Assembly: GCA_946479995.1 (NCBI GenBank) | Contig: CAMLIU010000077.1 | Location: 1-7,105 of the forward strand | Direction: 5' to 3' | Length of the DNA: 7,105 nucleotides | Source of the DNA: an uncultured Gemmatimonadota bacterium | GTDB taxonomy: Bacteria > Gemmatimonadota > Gemmatimonadetes > Gemmatimonadales > Gemmatimonadaceae | In this document: piece by piece, positions 1-5,826 of the stretch | Position numbering within the stretch: the first letter of the stretch is position 1 | Layout of the letters: the number at the start of each line of letters is the position of its first letter | Notes under the pieces: generated by a model | Told to the model about the DNA's origin: nothing | What the model saw: the letters and a program-made list of their open reading frames with translations, nothing else | Databases searched by the model: none | Position numbers and translations under genes: made by a program

Positions 1-27
1 CTCGTCGTCGAGGACAGCACCAGATGA
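1..27 (+). CDS. C-terminal tail of an upstream gene (partial)
   Basis: Reading from the first base gives eight codons, LVVEDSTR, followed by TGA at 25-27. That stop overlaps the ATG of the next gene (24-26) in an ATGA arrangement, the usual mark of translationally coupled neighbours in bacteria. A tail this short does not identify the protein, and eight open codons can occur by chance. The support is the 4-nt overlap together with the absence of any other gap upstream of the next gene. The gene would extend beyond the left edge of the window. Confidence 0.4.
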   Translation, partial: LVVEDSTR

Positions 28-650
28 ATCGCTCGGCTCGCGCAGTCTCCGCCCTCGCTCTCGCCGCCGCCGCGTTCGCGCCGGCGCGCGCCCAGGATCC
101 CCGGCTCGGCAATCGCCTCGACGCACCGAGCCGCACCGCCATCCTCGCCCTGATCGATTCGGCGCGGGCGCAGGGGATTCCCACGGAGCCGCTCGTCCAG
201 AAGATGAACCAGGGCCAGGCCATGGGGGCCGACGGGCCGCGCATCGTCGCCGCCGTGCGCACGCTCGCCCACGAGATGGCCACCGCGCACCGCGCACTCG
301 GCACCGTCGCCACCGCGGACGAGATCCAGGCGGCTGCCTCCGCCGTGCACGCCGGCGTGCCCGCAGTGGAGCTGGGGAAGATGAAGAAGCAGAGCGGGCT
401 GCGCCGGTCGCTTTCCCTCCCGTTCACCGTGCTCGCCGACATCGTGTCGCGCGGCGTGCCGGTGGAGGCGGGCGTGAACGCCATCCGCTCGCTCGTCGGT
501 GCGGGCGCCAAGGACACCGACATCAACAACTTCCAGCGCAACGTGAGCGGCGACATCGAGAAGGGTGCGCCCCCCGCCGCTGCCGCCGAGACGCGCGCCA
601 AGGCCGTCCCGGCGAGCAAGCCCGACGACTCCGCGCCGGAGCAATTCTAG
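24..650 (+). CDS. Exported helical-repeat protein of unknown function
   Basis: A 208-residue protein with no enzyme motif that I recognise. Residues 1-23 form a Sec signal peptide: basic start (MNRSAR), an alanine/leucine-rich core, and an AxA-type cleavage site (ARA before Q24), so it is probably periplasmic or secreted. The mature part is mainly predicted alpha helix. It repeats a pattern in which a helix ends in a 'GIP' or 'GVP' turn (residues 51-53, 111-113 and 144-146), followed by hydrophobic and charged helix residues. The segment from GIPTEPL to IVAAVRTL resembles a helical repeat I recall from other bacterial hypothetical proteins. The tail (about 182-208) is rich in Ala, Pro, Lys and Asp and is probably disordered. 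GAGGA at 10-14 lies 9 nt before the ATG and supports this start. The M14 peptidase-like lipoprotein gene begins 10 nt after its stop, so the two are probably co-transcribed and may share an envelope role; that is inference only. Confidence 0.75.
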   Translation: MNRSARAVSALALAAAAFAPARAQDPRLGNRLDAPSRTAILALIDSARAQGIPTEPLVQKMNQGQAMGADGPRIVAAVRTLAHEMATAHRALGTVATADEIQAAASAVHAGVPAVELGKMKKQSGLRRSLSLPFTVLADIVSRGVPVEAGVNAIRSLVGAGAKDTDINNFQRNVSGDIEKGAPPAAAAETRAKAVPASKPDDSAPEQF

Positions 651-660
651 CCATCACGAA

Positions 661-2325
661 GTGACAGCTCACGCACGACACGCGCGGCCGGTCGCGCTCC
701 TCCTCGCCGCCGCGCTCTCGGCGTGCGCCGCCACGCGACCCGCCACACCAGGCCAGCCCGGCCGCGCCGCCGAATCGGCGTCGCCCCTCCCGCAGACCCG
801 CGCCGAGCGGACCCGCTACCTGGAGACGTCGCACTATGCCGACGTCGTTGCCTTCCTCGATTCCCTGAAGGCCCTTCGCGCGCCGCTCGCCTTCGGCTCC
901 ATCGGGAAGACCTTCGAGGGGCGCGACATCCCGTACGTCATCGCCTCGCGTCCGCTCGTGCATACTCCCGCCGAGGCGAAGGCCAGCGGGAAGCCGGTCG
1001 TGTACGTGCAGGGCAACATCCACGCAGGCGAGGTGGAGGGGAAGGAAGCGCTCCTCGCCCTCCTCCGTGACCTCACCTTCGCGCCCGGCGCGAACGCGCT
1101 CGACTCCATCGTCCTCATCGCCGTGCCGATCTACAATGCGGACGGCAACGAGAAGTTCGGCCCGCAGGAGCGCCAGCGCACCGAACAGAACGGCCCGGAG
1201 CTCGTCGGCACGCGGGCGAACGCGCAGGGGCTCGACCTCAACCGCGACTACGTGAAGGCGGAGGCGCCGGAGACGCGCGCCTCGCTCGCCATGTTCGACG
1301 CGTGGGATCCCGACGTGTTCGTGGACCTGCACACCACGGACGGAAGCTTCCACGGCTACGCGCTCACCTACTCGCCGTCGCTCAACCCCGCCGCACCATT
1401 GGGGGAATACACACGCACGCTCCTCGCCGAGCTGCGGAAGCGTGTGCGTGAGCGCGACGGCTACGAGACCTTCGACTACGGCAACTTCAACGACGGCAAC
1501 GGGCGCGAGGTGAGCACCGACACGGTGCACGACGGCTGGTACACCTACGACCACCGTCCGCGCTTCGGCACCAACTACTACGGGCTGCGCAATCGCGTGG
1601 CCGTGCTGAGCGAGGCGTTTTCGCACGACCCGTTCGAGCGCCGCGTGAAGAGCACCTACGCCTTCACGCGCGAGCTCCTGTCGCTGGTCGCCGAGCACGC
1701 GGCGGAGCTGAAGGAGCACACGGCGAGCACGCCCAGCTGGACCGTGCACCGCGGTCTCGTGGCGACCGGCGTGCCGATCCGCGCCGCACTTCCCGACAGC
1801 GCACCGTCGCAGCCGGTGAGATACGAGATCCTCGAGCGCACCGGCGATTCGTCGCGTACGCAGCCGGGCGTGCCGCGCGGCATTCGTCGCACGGGCCGCT
1901 TCGTCACGCGCGCGATGCCGGTGTTCGATCGCTTCGTGTCCACGCTCGACCGGCCGGTGGTCGGGCAGTACGTGATCAGCGGCCGCGATACGGCCACGCT
2001 GCGTCGTCTCGCCCAGCATGGCGTGGAGGCGCACCCGATCGCCGAGCTGCCGAGGTCGCTCGACGAGTTCGTCATCGACTCGGTGGTGCGGGCGGCGCGT
2101 CCCTTCCAGGGCCATCACGAGGCGCGCGTCTTCGGCCAGTGGCGGCGCGCCACGACGGACATTGCCGACCCCTATTCGGTGGACGCCGTGGCGAAGGCGG
2201 CACTGGTGATGTACCTGCTCGATCCCGAGTCCGACGACAGCTTCGGCACCTGGGATCTCTACGCATCGCCCCTCGCACCCGGCGTGCATCCGGTGCGTCG
2301 TGTGATGCTGCGCACTCTCCACTGA
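661..2325 (+). CDS. M14-family zinc carboxypeptidase-like lipoprotein
   Basis: A predicted exported peptidase of the M14 (carboxypeptidase A-like) superfamily, which cleaves C-terminal residues from peptides or acts on peptidoglycan peptides using one zinc ion; the substrate here is unknown. From the GTG at 661 it has 554 residues. Residues 1-22 form a lipoprotein signal: basic start, hydrophobic core and lipobox LSA-C with the lipidated Cys at 22, which is why I prefer 661 to the upstream in-frame GTG at 565. That earlier start would add 32 proline/arginine-rich residues and overlap the previous gene by 86 nt. Zinc ligands are visible as H121-x-x-E124 (motif HAGEVEG) and H224 (VDLHTTDG). N194-R195 in LDLNRDY match the substrate-carboxylate-binding pair, and E318 (AVLSEAF) fits the catalytic glutamate. 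A further domain follows, ending in a segment (515-526, LVMYLLDPESDD) resembling the C-terminal 'YLLEPESDDG' part of related secreted M14 proteins. No strong ribosome-binding site is close to 661; GGAG at 638-641 is 19 nt away, so coupling to the previous gene is likely. Confidence 0.88.
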   Translation: MTAHARHARPVALLLAAALSACAATRPATPGQPGRAAESASPLPQTRAERTRYLETSHYADVVAFLDSLKALRAPLAFGSIGKTFEGRDIPYVIASRPLVHTPAEAKASGKPVVYVQGNIHAGEVEGKEALLALLRDLTFAPGANALDSIVLIAVPIYNADGNEKFGPQERQRTEQNGPELVGTRANAQGLDLNRDYVKAEAPETRASLAMFDAWDPDVFVDLHTTDGSFHGYALTYSPSLNPAAPLGEYTRTLLAELRKRVRERDGYETFDYGNFNDGNGREVSTDTVHDGWYTYDHRPRFGTNYYGLRNRVAVLSEAFSHDPFERRVKSTYAFTRELLSLVAEHAAELKEHTASTPSWTVHRGLVATGVPIRAALPDSAPSQPVRYEILERTGDSSRTQPGVPRGIRRTGRFVTRAMPVFDRFVSTLDRPVVGQYVISGRDTATLRRLAQHGVEAHPIAELPRSLDEFVIDSVVRAARPFQGHHEARVFGQWRRATTDIADPYSVDAVAKAALVMYLLDPESDDSFGTWDLYASPLAPGVHPVRRVMLRTLH

Positions 2326-2342
2326 GTGATGTCGCGCGCGGC

Positions 2343-2371
2343 CTGACGCATCGTCGTGCCGGAATTACATT
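2343..2371 (+). promoter_or_regulatory. Candidate sigma-70-type promoter for the proline dehydrogenase operon
   Basis: In the gap after the peptidase gene, CTGACG (2343-2348) and TACATT (2366-2371) match the bacterial consensus boxes at four of six positions each and are 17 nt apart. Transcription would start near 2378, leaving a leader of about 35 nt before the ATG at 2414. GCCGGAA (2358-2364) and TTCCGGC (2379-2385) form a 7-bp inverted repeat with a 14-nt loop around the -10 box. It could be a weak hairpin or an operator, but no T-tract follows, so I do not call it a terminator. This is AT-richer than its surroundings, which helps, but the match is only moderate. Confidence 0.35.
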
Positions 2372-2413
2372 CCCTGTCTTCCGGCCCCGCTGTCGTCGTC
2401 GCACTGAGGATCA

Positions 2414-3349
2414 ATGCTCCGCAATACGCTCCTGTACCTGTCCAATCAGCCGAAGATCTTCAAGTTCGTCCGCGGCAATCGGCTGGCCCAGCAGTTCGCC
2501 CGGCGGTTCGTCGCCGGCGAGACCATCGGCGAGGCCCTCGCCGTCGTGCGCGAGCTGAACGCGAAGGGAATCACGGCGTCGCTCGACCTGCTCGGCGAGA
2601 GCGTGCACAACGACGCCGAGGCAAGAGCCGCGCGGGACGAATACCTGCGGATCCTCGACCGCATCCGCGAGTCGAAGGTGGATGCCAACGTGAGCGTGAA
2701 GCTCACCGCGATGGGGCTCGACATCGACCACGAGCTGTGCGTCGGCATCATGCAGGACATCCTCACCCGGGCGCAGGCGTACGACACCTTCGTGCGCATC
2801 GACATGGAGTCGAGCGAGTACACCGAGGTGACGCTCAAGCTGTTCGAGGACCGGCTCTACCCCACCTGGAAGGCGAACGTGGGCGTCGTGCTGCAGAGCT
2901 ACCTCTACCGCACGTATGCCGACGTGGAGCACATGAACTCGCTCCACGCGCGGGTGCGCATCTGCAAGGGCGCGTACAAGGAGCCGGTGAAGGTCGCGTA
3001 CCCGGACAAGAAGGACGTGGACGCGAACTACATCAAGTGCATGCGCGAGCTGATGCTCAACGGCAACTACCCGGGCATCGCCACCCACGACCCGGCGATG
3101 ATCAACGAGGCGAAGCGCTGGGCGAAGGAGAAGGGCATCACCCCCGACCGGTTCGAGTTCCAGATGCTGTACGGCGTGCGCCGCGACCTGCAGGAGTCCC
3201 TCGTCAGGGAAGGATGGCGCGTCCGCTGCTACGTGCCCTTCGGCACGCAGTGGTACCCGTACCTGATGCGCCGGCTCGCCGAGCGGCCGGCGAACGTGGC
3301 GTTCATCACCGGGAACGTCGTCCGCGAGGCGCTCCATCGTCGGAAGTAG
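2414..3349 (+). CDS. putB: Proline dehydrogenase, monofunctional
   Basis: Oxidises L-proline to 1-pyrroline-5-carboxylate with FAD and passes electrons to the membrane quinone pool, the first step of proline breakdown to glutamate. At 311 residues it matches the short, stand-alone beta/alpha-barrel enzymes of Thermus and Bacillus rather than the long bifunctional PutA. Visible family segments, in order, are SLDLLGES (E62), VSVKLTAMG (K96), RIDMESSEYT (D130), RICKGAYKEP (R182, K185), ATHDPAMI, FQMLYGV, and the proline-binding Y-x-x-R-R motif near the end (Y283, R286, R287 in YLMRRLAER). The start MLRNTLLYLSNQP resembles the N-terminus of related enzymes; GAGGA (2406-2410) is unusually close, 3 nt before the ATG. 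No pyrroline-5-carboxylate dehydrogenase gene lies beside it, so the second step must be encoded elsewhere. It heads a probable operon with the small unknown gene and rsgA. The symbol follows Bacillus usage. Confidence 0.95.
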   Translation: MLRNTLLYLSNQPKIFKFVRGNRLAQQFARRFVAGETIGEALAVVRELNAKGITASLDLLGESVHNDAEARAARDEYLRILDRIRESKVDANVSVKLTAMGLDIDHELCVGIMQDILTRAQAYDTFVRIDMESSEYTEVTLKLFEDRLYPTWKANVGVVLQSYLYRTYADVEHMNSLHARVRICKGAYKEPVKVAYPDKKDVDANYIKCMRELMLNGNYPGIATHDPAMINEAKRWAKEKGITPDRFEFQMLYGVRRDLQESLVREGWRVRCYVPFGTQWYPYLMRRLAERPANVAFITGNVVREALHRRK

Positions 3350-3362
3350 CGCAACGCGCCAC

Positions 3363-3752
3363 ATGCCAGGGCAGCATCTCCCCGCCGACCACTCGCGCGG
3401 CGACGCCAACACCATCGGTGGCTACGCCGCCGTCCACGGCCGCCCCGCCGCCTTCGAGGGGAGCGACGGCCTCTCGTACAGCGTGGAGATCGTGTCCGTG
3501 CCCACCGGTGACACCGAACGGCCCTGGGGTGCGTATCTCCTCTTCGTGCAGTGGAGTCGCATCGGCGGAACGTCGCCTACCGGACACCTCGAATCCGACT
3601 TCCTCGCCGAGTCCGACAGCGAGGAGGAGGCTCGCGCCGTCGTCGGCGCCCTCTCGCTCGCGCAGGTGCGCGGGCTCCTGTACGAGCTGATCGCCGCACG
3701 CCCCGGCGGCACGCCTCGCCGTCGCTGGTGGGATGCCATGCGCGACGAATGA
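3363..3752 (+). CDS. Uncharacterised 129-residue protein between putB and rsgA
   Basis: I do not recognise a named family. The protein is acidic and soluble, without a signal peptide or membrane segment. Residues from about 35 to 77 look like a beta-rich core (GLSYSVEIVSVP, then WGAYLLFVQWSRIG, then GHLESDFLAES). A helical part follows (about 80-110: SEEEARAVVGALSLAQVRGLLYELIA), and then a basic/aromatic tail (PRRRWWDAMRDE). It begins 13 nt after the proline dehydrogenase stop, and its TGA overlaps the rsgA ATG by 4 nt (ATGA at 3749-3752), so it is very likely translated and coupled to rsgA. No clear ribosome-binding site precedes the ATG. Codon use matches its neighbours, which argues against a chance reading frame. 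The role is unknown; its place next to rsgA is suggestive but not evidence of a ribosomal function. Confidence 0.75.
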   Translation: MPGQHLPADHSRGDANTIGGYAAVHGRPAAFEGSDGLSYSVEIVSVPTGDTERPWGAYLLFVQWSRIGGTSPTGHLESDFLAESDSEEEARAVVGALSLAQVRGLLYELIAARPGGTPRRRWWDAMRDE

Positions 3753-4714
3753 ACGGCGTCGTCCTCAGCGGGACTGGTGGCGTCTGGCGCGTCCAGCGCG
3801 ACGACGGCGTCATCATCGAGACGTCGCTGCGCGGACGCGTGAAGAAGTCGAACGCCGGCCGCCGCGCCGATGGCTCCCTCCGGCGCGACACCATTGCCAC
3901 CGCCGCGGACACGCTGAAGCTCGCCATCGGTGACCGCGTGGTCCTCCAGCAGGACGAGAGCGGCGCGGCCTGGACGATCGCCGGCATCCTGCCGCGCCGA
4001 TCCAAGCTCGCGCGCCGCGCGCCCGGCGGCGGCTTCGGCGAGCGCGTCGTGGCGGCCAACGTCGACCAGGTGGTGGTGGTGTTCGCCGCGGCGAACCCCG
4101 AGCCGCATCCCCGGATGCTCGACCGCTTCCTCGTCATCGCCGAGGCGAACGACCTCGCGTCCCGCATCGTCATCAACAAGGTGGAGCTGGTCGGCGGCAC
4201 CGCCGCCGCGCGAGCGCGCTGGAGCGAGTACGAGCGCGCCGGCTACCCGGTGCACTACACGAGCGCGAAGAACGTGGAAGGACTCGCCGAGCTGCACGAC
4301 GCGCTGGCGGGAAAGGTGAGCGTCCTCACCGGTCCGTCGGGGGTCGGCAAGTCGTCGCTGATGAATGCGATGTTCCCCGGGCTCGACCTGCGCGTGGGGG
4401 AGATCAGCGAATCGGTGAACAAGGGGCGCCACACCACGGTGGGCGGCTACCTGCACCCGCTCCCGGGTCCCGAGGGCGGCTACGTGGCCGACACGCCGGG
4501 CCTGCGGGAAGTCGGCATGTGGGGGCTCCCTCCCGGATCACTCGACCGCTGCTTCCCCGAGCTGCGCCCCTGGCTGAACGCCTGCCGCTTCGGCGACTGC
4601 ACGCACCGCGTCGAGCCCGACTGCGCAGTGCGCGAGGCGCTCGGGCGGGGGGAGATCAGCGCCGAGCGGTACGATTCGTACCTGAAGCTGAGGGAGGAGC
4701 TGGAGGGGGGGTGA
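3749..4714 (+). CDS. rsgA: Small-ribosomal-subunit biogenesis GTPase RsgA
   Basis: A circularly permuted GTPase that acts late in assembly of the 30S ribosomal subunit, checking the decoding centre and helping release assembly factors on GTP hydrolysis. The 321-residue protein has an N-terminal OB-fold region (about 1-85) and then the permuted G motifs in order G4, G5, G1, G2, G3. These are N143-K-V-E146, TSAKN, the P-loop GPSGVGKSS (195-203), GRHTTVGGY, and D248-TPG. A C-terminal zinc site follows, made of C279, C284, H286 and C292. This order is diagnostic of RsgA/YjeQ. The G4 motif reads NKVE where NKxD is normal; the Asp usually contacts the guanine base, so this is a conservative but notable change. 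I chose the ATG at 3749 because it overlaps the previous stop and starts exactly at the OB-fold; an upstream in-frame extension would overlap that gene by 200 nt. GGTGGGATG (about 3727-3735) is distant, so coupling probably drives initiation. Its stop is 4 nt from the palindromic element. Confidence 0.95.
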   Translation: MNGVVLSGTGGVWRVQRDDGVIIETSLRGRVKKSNAGRRADGSLRRDTIATAADTLKLAIGDRVVLQQDESGAAWTIAGILPRRSKLARRAPGGGFGERVVAANVDQVVVVFAAANPEPHPRMLDRFLVIAEANDLASRIVINKVELVGGTAAARARWSEYERAGYPVHYTSAKNVEGLAELHDALAGKVSVLTGPSGVGKSSLMNAMFPGLDLRVGEISESVNKGRHTTVGGYLHPLPGPEGGYVADTPGLREVGMWGLPPGSLDRCFPELRPWLNACRFGDCTHRVEPDCAVREALGRGEISAERYDSYLKLREELEGG

Positions 4715-4718
4715 ACGA

Positions 4719-4892
4719 CAATTGAAGTACGGCGTACCTCGTACGCCGTATCCGGACCCGGTGGGACGATTGGTCCAATGCAGCGTCGGCGTTGCTCGAC
4801 AAGAAGGTGCGCCGCGTAGAAGTCAGCGGCGCATTGGAGAGGCCTGGATGTCGGTCCCCGTACGCAGTACGAGGTACGCAGTACTTCAGTTG
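4719..4892. repeat. 174-bp imperfect palindrome with GTAC-heptad arms (REP/MITE-like element)
   Basis: The 40-nt left arm (4719-4758) and right arm (4853-4892) are inverted copies that agree at 33 of 40 positions by hand alignment. Nearer the centre, TCCAATGC (4774-4781) pairs with GCATTGGA (4831-4838), symmetric about the same midpoint near 4806. Each arm carries GTAC at 7-nt spacing: 4727, 4734 and 4741 on the left (with a GTAT at 4748), and 4860, 4867, 4874 and 4881 on the right. The left arm alone also folds as a perfect 10-bp stem (4728-4737 with 4741-4750) around a CTC loop. A 7-bp stem GCGCCGC/GCGGCGC (4809-4815 with 4826-4832) lies inside. The element fills nearly the whole gap between the convergent rsgA and regulator genes. 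It could be a non-autonomous mobile element or REP-type repeat, and its folded RNA could serve as a two-way terminator, although no T-tract follows. No target-site duplication is evident. Confidence 0.8.
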
Positions 4893-4894
4893 CC

Positions 4895-5674
4895 TTACCA
4901 CGCGCCCCGTTCCCCCGCCACCTCGATCACCTTCGCGATCCGCTCCGCCGCATTGCGCCAGTTCACCTGCACCGCGTTCTGCGCCTCGTCGGCCTTGCCC
5001 GCCTCGATCGCGTCGATCATCGCATCGTGCTCCGCCACCGATGCGCGCAGGTCGCTCGTGAGCATGCTGATGTACATGCGGATGTAGCGCTCCGCCTGCG
5101 GCTTCACGCTGTCGTGCAGCGCGATCAGGCGTGGCCCGGCGGAGGCCTCCACGATGCGGCGGTGCAGCCGCTCGTCTGCTTCGTACAGCCCGCCGTGGTC
5201 GATCGGCTGCGCGCGACCGGTGCGGTGGAAGTCGGCGTTGAGCGACTTCAGCTCCTTCACCAGCGCGCGCCGCTCGGCGACCGGCAGCCCCGCCGCCCAC
5301 CGCGCCGCGAGCCCTTCCAGCTCGCCCACGATGTTGAGCAGCTCGTGCACGTCGGCCCTGGTGAGCGGGGCCACCGTGAGGCGCGCCTGCTGCGCACCCG
5401 GCGCGCCTACCACGAATCCTTCCTGCTGCAGCCGCTGCAGCGCTTCGCGCACCGGCGTGCGGCTCACGCCGAGCCGGGTGGCGACTTCAGTCTCCACCAC
5501 GCGACTGCCGGGCGCGAGCAGTCCCTGCACGATCAGGTCGCGCAGCCGCAGGTATACCTGTTCGGGACGTGAGCCGTGCGGCGCAGCCGATGCCGAGTCG
5601 GCGGCCGGACGGCTGCCGCGCGGACCGCTGGCCCTGGCGCTTCGGGTCGAGTCGGTGGGTCGTCGCGCGGGCAT
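4895..5674 (-). CDS. GntR-family (FadR/FCD-type) transcription regulator
   Basis: A predicted dimeric DNA-binding regulator whose C-terminal FCD domain senses a small organic acid or similar metabolite; the ligand cannot be told from the sequence. From the ATG at 5674 it has 259 residues. Residues 1-35 are low-complexity (Arg, Ala, Ser, Pro). The winged helix-turn-helix spans about 36-103, with the GntR signature in residues 61-86 (ETEVATRLGVSRTPVREALQ and on). The all-helical FCD domain covers about 105-252. Metal-ligand positions D167, H171 and H216 are present, but the fourth, normally His, is N238 (VQVNWRNA). Reading could continue upstream to 5812, but the extra 46 residues look unlike coding sequence and cover the promoter region. 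No good ribosome-binding site precedes 5674, and with the -10 box at 5702-5707 the leader would be only about 20 nt. It is divergent from the vWA gene, which may or may not be its target; no obvious metabolic target operon lies in view. Confidence 0.92.
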   Translation of the reverse strand: MPARRPTDSTRSARASGPRGSRPAADSASAAPHGSRPEQVYLRLRDLIVQGLLAPGSRVVETEVATRLGVSRTPVREALQRLQQEGFVVGAPGAQQARLTVAPLTRADVHELLNIVGELEGLAARWAAGLPVAERRALVKELKSLNADFHRTGRAQPIDHGGLYEADERLHRRIVEASAGPRLIALHDSVKPQAERYIRMYISMLTSDLRASVAEHDAMIDAIEAGKADEAQNAVQVNWRNAAERIAKVIEVAGERGAW

Positions 5675-5701
5675 GGACGGGCGGGTGAAGGGCGAGTCCG
5701 G

Positions 5702-5707
5702 AATATA
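5702..5707 (-). promoter_or_regulatory. Candidate -10 box of the GntR-family regulator gene
   Basis: Read on the minus strand this is TATATT, five of six matches to TATAAT and the most AT-rich spot in a strongly GC-rich gap. The expected -35 position 17 nt further out (5725-5730, GCGCGT) is a poor match, so the promoter would need an activator, or another sigma factor, or the call is wrong. Transcription would begin near 5695, about 20 nt before the ATG. Confidence 0.35.
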
Positions 5708-5732
5708 GGGCGCCGACGGCCCGTACGCGCCC

Positions 5733-5742
5733 CTGTATGCAA
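5733..5742. promoter_or_regulatory. Operator-like near-palindrome CTGTATGCAA
   Basis: The site agrees at 8 of 10 positions with TTGTATACAA, the kind of GT...AC palindrome bound by FadR-subfamily GntR regulators. It sits upstream of the regulator's putative promoter and inside the divergent gap shared with the vWA gene, a normal place for an autoregulatory operator. A single imperfect site of this length can occur by chance, so this remains tentative. Confidence 0.3.
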
Positions 5743-5826
5743 AGTCGCGTGCAGAGCACAGTCGCCGTGTGCAAGGACACCCTCGGCTGGCGTCTCCCCG
5801 GCGAACCCTCATCCACGAGGCCGCTC

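Noticed and set aside
523..2322. A 599-codon open frame on the minus strand opposite the M14 gene
   Set aside because: Its translation is dominated by Arg, Val, His and Gly in the pattern expected from reading a GC-rich gene backwards, with no recognisable domain, while the plus strand encodes a clear zinc peptidase.
2358..2385. Inverted repeat GCCGGAA/TTCCGGC as a terminator of the M14 gene
   Set aside because: The stem is only 7 bp with a 14-nt loop and no T-tract, and it overlaps a candidate promoter; too weak to call a terminator.
2411..3415. A 334-codon minus-strand frame opposite proline dehydrogenase, and a 444-codon plus-strand frame overlapping it (2356-3690)
   Set aside because: Both are shadows of the proline dehydrogenase gene, which carries all family motifs; their translations are low-complexity and rich in Arg, His and Val.
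3422..4456. A 344-codon minus-strand frame opposite the small unknown gene and rsgA
   Set aside because: RsgA is certain on the plus strand, and this frame shows only the composition of a reversed GC-rich gene.
4722..5087. Short plus-strand frames starting inside the palindromic element
   Set aside because: They translate the GTAC repeats (residues such as STRYAVLQ) and then run antisense through the regulator gene; they reflect the repeat, not a protein.
5713..5741. Plus-strand promoter for the vWA gene using TATGCA as the -10 box
   Set aside because: The -35 region matches at only about three of six positions and the -10 match is poor, so I see no supportable promoter for that gene.
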